Positions 1 to 5,248 of a stretch of DNA of 8,440 nt are shown in pieces. The stretch spans positions 1 to 8,440 of the forward strand of contig JAVYAJ010000446.1 in assembly GCA_032229885.1 (NCBI GenBank), written 5' to 3'. The notes under the pieces were generated by a model. It made no database searches and had not been told where the DNA came from. It saw only the letters and a program-made list of their open reading frames with translations. Position 1 is the first letter of the stretch. The number at the start of each line of letters is the position of its first letter. A program made the translations under genes and the position numbers. This stretch comes from Anammoximicrobium sp032229885 (GTDB taxonomy: Bacteria > Planctomycetota > Planctomycetia > Pirellulales > Pirellulaceae).

Positions 1-30
1 ATATTCATGCGGGCCGCGGTGACACGTTGA

Positions 31-119
31 TGTTGGCCTTCGGCCAACACGGATGCTGTCATCTCTGACTCCTGGGGCGTTGCCCCAGGCTACGGTGGTG
101 ATGGCCTTCGGCCAACACG
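31..119. repeat. Cluster of short hairpins with an 18-bp direct repeat
   Basis: Three compact hairpins lie within 90 bases. The first (31-49) has 8-bp arms TGTTGGCC/GGCCAACA around loop TTC. The second (71-89) has 8-bp arms CCTGGGGC/GCCCCAGG around loop GTT. The third (102-114) repeats the first with a shorter stem. Positions 34-51 and 102-119 are an identical 18-bp direct repeat. The sequence resembles dispersed intergenic repeats that I recall from planctomycete genomes, where they are often mistranslated as short hypothetical proteins; that recollection was not checked. No transposase is nearby. It may also act as a bidirectional transcription stop for a gene lying to the left of the window. 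Confidence 0.6.
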
Positions 120-198
120 CTTCCTGTCGTCCGTGCTGCGCAACCGTTATCCAATGCCACTTTCACCTAACGCGAGCCAGTCTCTGCAAGCCTAAAAG

Positions 199-244
199 TG
201 TACTGTACAGACCGATGTACAAGATGCGCGCACGGTGCGCGCAT
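199..244. promoter_or_regulatory. Two adjacent palindromes, possible operator or cruciform
   Basis: TGTAC-T-GTACA (199-209, containing CTGTACAG) is followed by another TGTAC and then by a perfect 10-bp inverted repeat around a single central base (arms 224-233 and 235-244, ATGCGCGCAC/GTGCGCGCAT). Tight dyad symmetry of this sort suits a dimeric regulator site, but no recognised gene begins close by and I cannot name a regulator. Function is unknown. Confidence 0.3.
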
Positions 245-921
245 GATACCGACTAAGACTCTAATTTTCGGGTTGCCGCACTCGCCCGAGCACGGAACTT
301 CGGCGGCTTGACAATCGCGCCCCCCAACCGGTAGCTTCGACGTCGCACTCGCCGCTGCGCGGCGAATCATCTCGACCCGGCGCGACCCTCGCCTCGATGT
401 CTGTGCCGACCATCCCGCAACGCTCGGGTGACAACGGTCAAACGTGCGCAGCTCACGTCCGACCTCTCGTCGGCAACCGCTCGGAAACCACTGCCCGGCG
501 TGCCGGGTCCGACAGTGTCGTTGCCCCGCGCGGCGGACTAAAACGCTGCGAGGCTGATCGAAACATTGCGAACAACGTCCCAGCGGCTCGCGACGTTTGG
601 GGCGAAGCTTCAATCGCGTGTACACCCGGGCGACGTCAAACTCGCCGGCGACAGGCGGATCGCGAGGCCGAGCCGCGCTGTGCGGGTCGTCGAGCGCGCA
701 CAACCCGCCGCGCACGCGCAGCGAGTCCGCGCGCTGCGTGCTTGTCTCGTTCGGCGCGACGCTGGATAATAGCGCGGGTCGCCGTTTTTGGGAATAGTCA
801 TCCCTCCGATCCGTTGCGCGACAGCGCGTGCCGCGGAGCGCGGCGTCGCGGACTGGCGACGGTCGCCGCATCAACGTCAATCCGCGTGTGGCGAAGGCAT
901 CCCGATGGCCGTGATCCAGGG

Positions 922-949
922 TTTCTTTCCGAGATGGGCAAAGTATAAC
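922..949 (+). promoter_or_regulatory. Weak candidate promoter for the DUF6807 gene
   Basis: A TATAAC hexamer (944-949, five of six to the -10 consensus) stands out in very GC-rich surroundings. Sixteen bases upstream is TTTCTT (922-927), a poor -35 match. Transcription would begin near 956, giving a leader of roughly 185 bases before the start codon at 1140. This rests on hexamer matching only. Confidence 0.25.
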
Positions 950-1126
950 AGACGGAGAAGATGACGTTGAGAGCCGCGGCAATCGAGCCTGGCGGCGGAG
1001 GTCGGCCGCGCAAAACGTCCTCGACGGCCAACGACGACAGGCTCGGACATTCCAGACGCCGACGCGCTGCGCGGCTCGGCGGAAATGCAACGTTTAACTC
1101 GGCAGCGAGCCGTGCACGAGACACCC

Positions 1127-1131
1127 GGAGG
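1127..1131 (+). promoter_or_regulatory. Shine-Dalgarno site fixing the DUF6807 start
   Basis: A full GGAGG lies 8 bases before ATG 1140. It favours this start over the next in-frame ATG at 1158. Confidence 0.75.
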
Positions 1132-1139
1132 CTTACACG

Positions 1140-2147
1140 ATGACGACTACATCACGAATGGAACGCATCGCTTTCATCGAATTTCCCCTGCGCACGACGA
1201 TGCTGGCAGCGTCGATGGCGGCGATCGCGAGTGTCGCGCTGGCGAGCGGACCCGGTCGGCTGACGATTCACGAGTCGCGCGAGCCCGGTGGATGGGAAAT
1301 CGACGAGGGCGGCACGCCGGTGCTGCGTTATCGCTATCAGATGGTGGCCGAGCCTCCGGACATCAAGCAGCGGATCAGCCCGGCCAACGCGAAATACGCA
1401 GTTGCCCGTTGCGACTATGTCCATCCGCTGCACGGCCTGCGAGGCGAGACGCTGACGGAAGATTGGAGCCCGGATCATCCCCACCATCGCGGGATCTACT
1501 GGGCGTGGCCCGAGGTCGATTGGCAAGGTCGGCGCGGCGATTTGCACGCCCTGCAAGCCGTCTTCGCCCGGCCCACCGGCCAGATCCGAACCGAACGGAC
1601 GGGCGACGCGGTGGCGATCATTGCCGATAGCCAATGGCAGTGGGAAGACGGGACGCCGATCGTGCGCGAACAGGCCACGATCCGCGTCCGGCCGCGGACG
1701 GCCGAAGGGCGTTCCATCGATCTGCAGTTTCGTGTTGTGGCCATCGACGCCGACGTCCTGATTGCACGCCGCGAGACCAACCTGTATGGCGGCTTGAGCA
1801 TCCGCCTGGCTAGCGCGGCCGATCAATTCATCGAGACGTTCACCGATCCGGCGGACGCGTCCCCGCGTCGGGCATGGTCCCAGCGAGTCGGCACGCCGCC
1901 GGGCGCGACGACCGCAGTCGGAGTCACCATCCTGCAACACCCCGAGAACCCCGATTACCCGGGCGACTGGGCGCAGTACCCGAACCTGTCGTGGGTTCAG
2001 CCGACCTTTCCCGCAGCCAACACGCGCTATAGGATTTCCCGCGACCGGCCGTTGACGCTCCGTTACCGACTGCGGATTCACGAGGGTCGCCAGACGCCGG
2101 AAACGATCCACGCGTGGTGGGACGCGTATCGGGCCGAGGCGTCTTGA
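1140..2147 (+). CDS. Secreted DUF6807 (PmoA-family) protein
   Basis: A 335-residue protein matching by eye the DUF6807 family, often auto-labelled 'methane oxygenase PmoA' although it is unrelated to particulate methane monooxygenase. Its biochemical role is not established. Residues 1-36 look like an export signal: a basic start, a hydrophobic stretch around 19-35 and an Ala-Ser-Gly cleavage region. Family hallmarks follow: VLRYRYQ (61-67), YVHPLHGLRGE (93-103), the very conserved HPHHRG (113-118) continuing into IYWAW, YGGLSIRL (216-223) and NLSWVQPTFP (282-291), ending in a mainly beta body. The clustered histidines suggest metal or ligand binding, which is inference. GGAGG 8 bases upstream supports ATG 1140. 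The phosphoesterase gene begins 140 bases downstream on the same strand, so co-transcription is possible. In planctomycetes such proteins often accompany carbohydrate catabolism genes, but none is visible here. Family assignment is confident; function is not. Confidence 0.88.
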   Translation: MTTTSRMERIAFIEFPLRTTMLAASMAAIASVALASGPGRLTIHESREPGGWEIDEGGTPVLRYRYQMVAEPPDIKQRISPANAKYAVARCDYVHPLHGLRGETLTEDWSPDHPHHRGIYWAWPEVDWQGRRGDLHALQAVFARPTGQIRTERTGDAVAIIADSQWQWEDGTPIVREQATIRVRPRTAEGRSIDLQFRVVAIDADVLIARRETNLYGGLSIRLASAADQFIETFTDPADASPRRAWSQRVGTPPGATTAVGVTILQHPENPDYPGDWAQYPNLSWVQPTFPAANTRYRISRDRPLTLRYRLRIHEGRQTPETIHAWWDAYRAEAS

Positions 2148-2275
2148 GCGAACCACCGGAAGATCCGTTCGCTGCGTCGTCGCCATGCGCGCGTGTCAGC
2201 GTGGGAACATTGTGGAGTGGGCGAGGGGATCATGGCCCGGCCGAACCTCCTTCGCCGAGTGTGTTTCAACAAGGG

Positions 2276-2281
2276 AAAGGG
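2276..2281 (+). promoter_or_regulatory. Ribosome binding site deciding the phosphoesterase start
   Basis: AAAGGG lies 6 bases before ATG 2288. The reading frame is open back to 2114, but the extra N-terminal residues would overlap the end of the DUF6807 gene and bury the signal peptide, so 2288 is preferred. Confidence 0.55.
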
Positions 2282-2287
2282 TTGCGC

Positions 2288-3208
2288 ATGAGTTCGCCAC
2301 CAAATAGTCGCGGCTGTCGTCTGTCTCGATCGTTGCGTTGGATCGCCTGCGTCGGCATGTTGATGTTCGGCGGGGCGCGGCTCGAAGCCGCCGAGCCGTT
2401 TTTCTTTATCCAGCTCAGCGATCCGCAGTTTGGGATGTATGCGGCGAACGCAAACTTGGAACAGGAGACGGCCAATTTCGAGTTTGCGATCGCCACCGTC
2501 AACCGTCTAAAACCGGCGTTCGTGATCGTCACGGGCGACCTGACCAACCGAGCCCACGATGAACCGCAGTCCGCCGAGTACCTGAGGATTGTGGGCAAGC
2601 TCGATCCGTCCATCCCGTTGTACCAGTTGCCCGGCAACCACGATGTCGGCAACGAACCTTCGTCAGACGCGATCGCCAGGTACGTCGAACGCTTTGGGCC
2701 GGACCATTACACATTTCGGAGCGGGTCGTTGGTCGGGATCGTGCTCAACTCGGGATTGATTCAATCCGCCAAGCTGGCGCCGACCGAGGCTGCGGAACAG
2801 GACGCGTGGTTGAAGGCCGAGTTGGAGAAAGCCAAGCAAGCAGGAACGCCCCACATCGCTGTCTTCCAGCATCACCCCTGGTTTACGGCCAGCCTGGACG
2901 AGCCTGCCGGATATCACAACTTGCCTCTGGCTGCGCGCCAGCGCTATCTGGATCTGTTCCAGCAGTTCGGCGTATCGCACGTCTTCTCGGGCCATCATCA
3001 TGCGAACGCGGTGGTCAAGTACGGGGCGGTGGAGCTGGTAACTACGGGCGCGATCGGCAAGCCGTTGCGGAAAGACGTCTCGGGTTTGCGTGTCGTCATC
3101 GTCCGTGACGACGGCATCGAACACCGGTTTTATCACCTGGGCGAGCTCCCCAACCGGATCGACCTGTCGCCGCCGAAACAGACGCCCCCCTCAGCCGCGG
3201 GCAAGTGA
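2288..3208 (+). CDS. Secreted calcineurin-like metallophosphoesterase, CPPED1-like
   Basis: A 306-residue protein of the calcineurin-like phosphoesterase superfamily, which hydrolyses phosphate esters with a dinuclear metal centre. Residues 1-35 form a signal peptide: an Arg-rich start, the hydrophobic run WIACVGMLMFGGA and cleavage near LEAA-EP. All superfamily motifs are present in order: SDPQFG (44-49), GDLTN (83-87), GNHD (116-119), QHHPW (194-198) and GHHH (235-238). The first motif reads D-x-Q rather than the usual D-x-H. This matches the DPQ signature I associate with CPPED1/CSTP1-type enzymes, so that subfamily is likeliest. The substrate is unknown; export suggests action in the periplasm or outside the cell. 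The Pro-rich tail (after about 290) looks disordered. It lies 140 bases after the DUF6807 gene on the same strand. A phosphodiesterase on nucleotides or lipids is an alternative. Superfamily assignment is firm. Confidence 0.9.
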   Translation: MSSPPNSRGCRLSRSLRWIACVGMLMFGGARLEAAEPFFFIQLSDPQFGMYAANANLEQETANFEFAIATVNRLKPAFVIVTGDLTNRAHDEPQSAEYLRIVGKLDPSIPLYQLPGNHDVGNEPSSDAIARYVERFGPDHYTFRSGSLVGIVLNSGLIQSAKLAPTEAAEQDAWLKAELEKAKQAGTPHIAVFQHHPWFTASLDEPAGYHNLPLAARQRYLDLFQQFGVSHVFSGHHHANAVVKYGAVELVTTGAIGKPLRKDVSGLRVVIVRDDGIEHRFYHLGELPNRIDLSPPKQTPPSAAGK

Positions 3209-3257
3209 CGCGCCTGCCGCGAGACGCCCGTCCAAGGGCGGACGCCGAGCTCGCCGC

Positions 3258-3303
3258 GGCGCAACCGCCGGGCCGCGCGCCCTGCGGTTGCGTTGCGCCT
3301 TTT
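3258..3303 (+). terminator. Candidate intrinsic terminator after the phosphoesterase gene
   Basis: GGCGCAA (3258-3264) pairs perfectly with TTGCGCC (3293-3299), followed at once by TTTT (3300-3303). The enclosed bases can pair further (CCGC 3265-3268 with GCGG 3284-3287). An alternative fold pairs CGCAACCG (3260-3267) with CGGTTGCG (3285-3292). It begins 50 bases after the stop codon and lies between two convergent genes. The T-run is short, so strength is uncertain. Confidence 0.4.
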
Positions 3304-3357
3304 CAAGCCTCGGTGGCGCCTGCGTCGCGCGTTGCTGGAAACCGCGTGGCGGCAGCC

Positions 3358-3783
3358 TCATGGCTCTCGTTCTGCCGGGACGACGATGAATGCGTCCGCC
3401 ACTTCGCGCGGGACGCGCCGCGGCGCGCGGGGCTCGAAGCCGATGAAGGCCCAGTCGGTCTCTGCCACGGCCAGAATCGTCCGGTCGTCGGTCCGGACCA
3501 TTTTGTATTTGCGCAGCGACCGGATTTTGCGAAAGTCGGCCACCCAGGTGTAGACCACGACCGAATCACCGGCAAAGGCCGGCTGCAGATATTCGATCCA
3601 GTGCGAACGAGCGACCCAGCCAGCGCCTAGTTCTCGATAGCGCGCGGCGGGCCACCCCTGGGCATTCGAGTGGGCGACCGCCGCATCCTGCATCCACCGC
3701 ACGTACTCCAAATTGTTCACGTGCCCCTGGCCGTCGATCGCCTCGGTGGGGACAGTCAGGCAGTACTCGAAAACAGCAGGCAT
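3358..3783 (-). CDS. Acyl-CoA thioesterase, 4HBT hot-dog fold
   Basis: A 141-residue cytoplasmic enzyme of the 4-hydroxybenzoyl-CoA thioesterase-like hot-dog family (YbgC/FadM-like), expected to hydrolyse acyl-CoA thioesters. Near the N-terminus, AIDGQGHVNNLEYVRWMQDAA (15-35) is the family signature: D17 is in the position of the catalytic Asp, followed by GHVNN (20-24) and the start of the long hot helix. WVARSHWIEYLQPAFAGD (56-73) matches the conserved strand that follows it, and the C-terminal part includes RKYKMVR (91-97) and AETDWAFIG. Length is typical. ATG 3783 was chosen because GGAGA lies 7 bases upstream (3791-3795) and the family homology begins there; the frame is open further upstream to 3936 but that extension is Arg-rich and lacks family features. 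It converges with the phosphoesterase gene and is divergent from the small gene at 4221. Acyl substrate cannot be told from sequence. Confidence 0.88.
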   Translation of the reverse strand: MPAVFEYCLTVPTEAIDGQGHVNNLEYVRWMQDAAVAHSNAQGWPAARYRELGAGWVARSHWIEYLQPAFAGDSVVVYTWVADFRKIRSLRKYKMVRTDDRTILAVAETDWAFIGFEPRAPRRVPREVADAFIVVPAEREP

Positions 3784-4220
3784 CGCAGTCTCTCCAGATC
3801 GGACCCCACGCCGGAAAAGCGTCAACATCGGTAAACATTGCAGGCGTGGCAAAGTTCTTTCACGCTGCCAAACTAGCCGGGCCGATGCAGATCTAGGCCT
3901 GCGAACCGGAGATACCAGCTCCGCTCTCGCATCCACCGGAAGCTGCCAAGGCGGACCGAAAGCCTGGCGGCGAAAACGAGCCGCTGTCTCTGCCTTGGCA
4001 CTCCGAACGAGGAACAGGCAGCGGGCAGGATTGTACCGAGATTCGCCCTCGTGTGTGTGTTCCCTGATGGGGTGTGGGCCGGGCCTCTACGGCGCGTCGC
4101 TCGCCCGAATCCTTGCGAGCACGCGAGGCGGCTACGTTTCGTTGTTGGTACGGCGTTCCCGATTTTAGTCGTTCGACACGGCCTGGGGAAATACGGGGAT
4201 CCCTATTCGCGAGTCCGATC
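3784..4220. other. Divergent intergenic region
   Basis: 437 bases separate the thioesterase start (minus) from the small-protein start (plus), so promoters for both should lie here, but I see no convincing -35/-10 pair for either. It contains an operator-like dyad at 3844-3865 (GCGTG...AAAG-TT-CTTT CACGC), 61-82 bases upstream of the thioesterase start, and the structured hairpin at 3944-4000. Open frames across this region read as Arg/Ser-rich noise. Confidence 0.5.
3944..4000 (+). repeat. Two-tier hairpin in the divergent intergenic region
   Basis: TGCCAAGGC (3944-3952) and GCCTTGGCA (3992-4000) are perfectly complementary. On the plus-strand transcript the stem continues with a G-U, a G-C and an A-U pair, giving 12 pairs (3944-3955 with 3989-4000). 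A second stem of 5 pairs lies inside (GCGGC 3967-3971 with GCCGC 3980-3984, loop GAAAACGA). No T-run follows, so it is not a standard terminator. It could be a structured leader, a small RNA or a repeat. Confidence 0.4.
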
Positions 4221-4607
4221 ATGAACTCACGTCAACTGCTGGCGATCGCTGTGTGGGCCCTGTTGCACACAGCGTCCGCCTGGGGGCAGAGCGGTCACCG
4301 CGACACGCTCGATCTGGGGGCGCGGATCGCCGAGCTCGAGCGGCAAAACAGCGAGTTGCGGACGGCCTTGGAACGACAAGCGGCCGCGCCGTTCGATGCC
4401 ACCCGCCCGCGAACGAAGTATGTGACCGCGGGATCCGTCACGAGCGAAACGCACGAATCCTGGGGATTTCGGTCTTGGATGTGGGTCGCCGCGGCAGGGC
4501 TGCTGATGCTGGCGTTGAGCCATCGGCCCGCGCGGCGGGCGTCGATCTCGAGAGCGTCGATCCCCAGCAACGCGAACCTGCGCATCTGGCCGCCTTCGCA
4601 ATCGTGA
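4221..4607 (+). CDS. Small exported coiled-coil protein with one membrane helix
   Basis: A 128-residue protein that I do not recognise. It opens with a probable signal peptide (1-20, hydrophobic LLAIAVWALLHTASA, cleavage after TASA). A short coiled coil follows (about 31-53), with I36, L39, L46 and L50 on heptad positions and many Glu, Arg and Gln residues. A polar linker runs from 54 to 80, a transmembrane helix spans about 85-100 (WMWVAAAGLLMLALS), and the tail is short and rich in Arg and Ser. Codons show strong GC preference at third positions like the neighbouring genes. Start choice: ATG 4221 begins the signal peptide, though only a weak GAG (4211-4213) serves as ribosome binding site; the frame is open back to 4074. 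It is flanked by long intergenic stretches, so no partner can be inferred. A membrane-tethered oligomeric or scaffold protein is a guess from shape alone. Confidence 0.55.
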   Translation: MNSRQLLAIAVWALLHTASAWGQSGHRDTLDLGARIAELERQNSELRTALERQAAAPFDATRPRTKYVTAGSVTSETHESWGFRSWMWVAAAGLLMLALSHRPARRASISRASIPSNANLRIWPPSQS

Positions 4608-4692
4608 CGGCGCGCGGGCCGCGCACCGCCGGCTTGCACCGGCGCGCGGATGCGCGAGCCGCCGGATAGGACCGATCGCACGGATCAGGAAA

Positions 4693-4737
4693 ACACGGAT
4701 GGGCACGATGGCCCGCTCCGTGGATCCGTGTGATCCA
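4693..4737. repeat. Nested or alternative hairpins with CACGGAT repeats
   Basis: ACACGGAT (4693-4700) pairs with ATCCGTGT (4724-4731), enclosing GGGC (4701-4704) with GCCC (4711-4714). TGGATC (4721-4726) can instead pair with GATCCA (4732-4737), so the two folds exclude each other. Another CACGGAT stands at 4679-4685. Function unknown; most likely a dispersed intergenic repeat. Confidence 0.4.
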
Positions 4738-4891
4738 TGGCCTCCTTCGGTGCGGCCAGGCCCCTGTTTCGTTGTGAGCGAGAACCTGCGTCGGGATGTG
4801 ACCCGCGGCTATGTGCCGAATTGGCAAGAAGGCTCGCGCACAGACGCAAAGGGCTGGAAACATGTCCCCTTGGGATCGCGTGAAAAACAAC

Positions 4892-4921
4892 CTTGAATGA
4901 TTTCGGGTTGATTCATTCAAG
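4892..4921. repeat. 9-bp perfect inverted repeat
   Basis: CTTGAATGA (4892-4900) and TCATTCAAG (4913-4921) are perfect complements around a 12-base loop. It is AT-richer than its surroundings. No T-run follows on either side and no gene start is near, so neither terminator nor operator can be argued strongly. Confidence 0.45.
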
Positions 4922-4999
4922 AGCCATTGGAGCGATGGCGCCCAGTGGTCGCCTGGAGACATCGAGAGATTCTGCTGCCAGGTGACTGCGGATCACTGG

Positions 5000-5134
5000 T
5001 AACCCGAGGCGTCAGCGAGGGACTGGGCCGGCGCGGCTTGCATCGCCAGCGTTCGTGGCGACCGGATTCGGGACGGCATCCGCCTGACGGGTTCCCGCAG
5101 GGACCGTTCGATCCCTCGCTGACGCTTCGGGTTA
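5000..5134. repeat. Long inverted repeat with 23-bp arms
   Basis: The arms 5000-5022 and 5112-5134 are complementary at 22 of 23 positions, around an 89-base centre holding smaller hairpins (CGCCA 5044-5048 with TGGCG 5056-5060; GGTTCCC with GGGACC near 5089-5104). The one mismatch (position 5008) is G-U on the plus-strand RNA, so the stem would be fully paired there. The core AGCGTCAGCGAGGG/CCCTCGCTGACGCT resembles a dispersed repeat that I recall as abundant in planctomycete genomes. There is no open frame for a transposase inside, so if mobile it would be non-autonomous. Confidence 0.65.
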
Positions 5135-5157
5135 TTGTCCCGTACGACTTGTTCGCT

Positions 5158-5173
5158 AAAAAGCCACTTGGCT
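5158..5173 (-). terminator. Weak candidate terminator for the antiporter gene
   Basis: On the minus strand AGCCA-AG-TGGCT (5173 to 5162) is followed by TTTT (5161-5158), 76 bases after the antiporter stop codon. The stem has only 5 pairs with a 2-base loop, so it may not terminate well. Confidence 0.28.
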
Positions 5174-5248
5174 GAAAAACCGAAGTTGTCTTTCACGCAA
5201 TCCTTGGCCTCTTTGCGACTTTGCGTAAGCGGATCGGATATCGCTAGG

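Larger units (their letters stand above)
260..1139. other. Gene-free GC-rich region of about 880 bases
   Basis: I cannot support any gene here. Long open frames exist on both strands (for example 167-1090 minus and 397-948 plus). Their translations are dominated by Arg, Ala and Ser, show no domain, signal peptide or hydrophobic core, and overlap each other in several frames, as expected when a GC-rich stretch has few stop codons. Its right end must hold the promoter and 5' leader of the DUF6807 gene. A TATAAC hexamer sits at 944-949, and a TTGACA hexamer at 308-313 lacks a convincing -10 partner. A decayed gene or an uncharacterised RNA cannot be excluded. Confidence 0.5.
4608..5248. other. 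Gene-free region carrying several inverted repeats
   Basis: 641 bases between the small-protein gene and the converging antiporter gene. Short open frames (4699-4896, 4927-5175, 4993-5196 minus) have no protein-like features and overlap the repeats, so I do not call them genes. It contains a GC-rich palindromic stretch at 4608-4665, nested hairpins at 4693-4737, a 9-bp dyad at 4892-4921, the long inverted repeat at 5000-5134, a weak minus-strand terminator at 5158-5173 and a CTTTGCGACTTTGCG phrase near 5211-5225 resembling another intergenic motif I recall from planctomycetes. Confidence 0.55.

Noticed and set aside
53..256. 67-codon open frame over the hairpin cluster
   Set aside because: It reads through the repeat hairpins and palindromes and lacks protein-like composition or a ribosome binding site.
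308..337. Sigma-70 promoter from TTGACA at 308-313
   Set aside because: The only -10 partner at proper spacing is TAGCTT, three of six matches, and no gene follows for over 800 bases.
397..948. 183-codon open frame on the plus strand
   Set aside because: Arg/Ala-rich noise without recognisable features, overlapping the minus-strand open frame over the same GC-rich bases.
167..1090. 307-codon open frame on the minus strand
   Set aside because: The translation is dominated by Arg, Ser and Ala with no domain or hydrophobic core, it has no ribosome binding site I can see, and overlapping frames on the other strand are equally open.
1140..2147. Subunit of particulate methane monooxygenase
   Set aside because: The 'PmoA' label attached to DUF6807 is a naming artefact; the protein is a soluble exported protein without the membrane helices of PmoA.
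1152..2186. 344-codon antisense open frame over the DUF6807 gene
   Set aside because: It mirrors a clear gene with family motifs, a signal peptide and a strong Shine-Dalgarno site; the antisense product is Arg-rich and unrecognisable.
5000..5134. Complete insertion sequence
   Set aside because: The interior is only 89 bases and no transposase gene is nearby, so at most it is a non-autonomous element.
4927..5196. Short open frames on both strands across the inverted repeat
   Set aside because: They are translations of the repeat itself (5000-5134). Such peptides recur in planctomycete annotations but have no coding evidence here.
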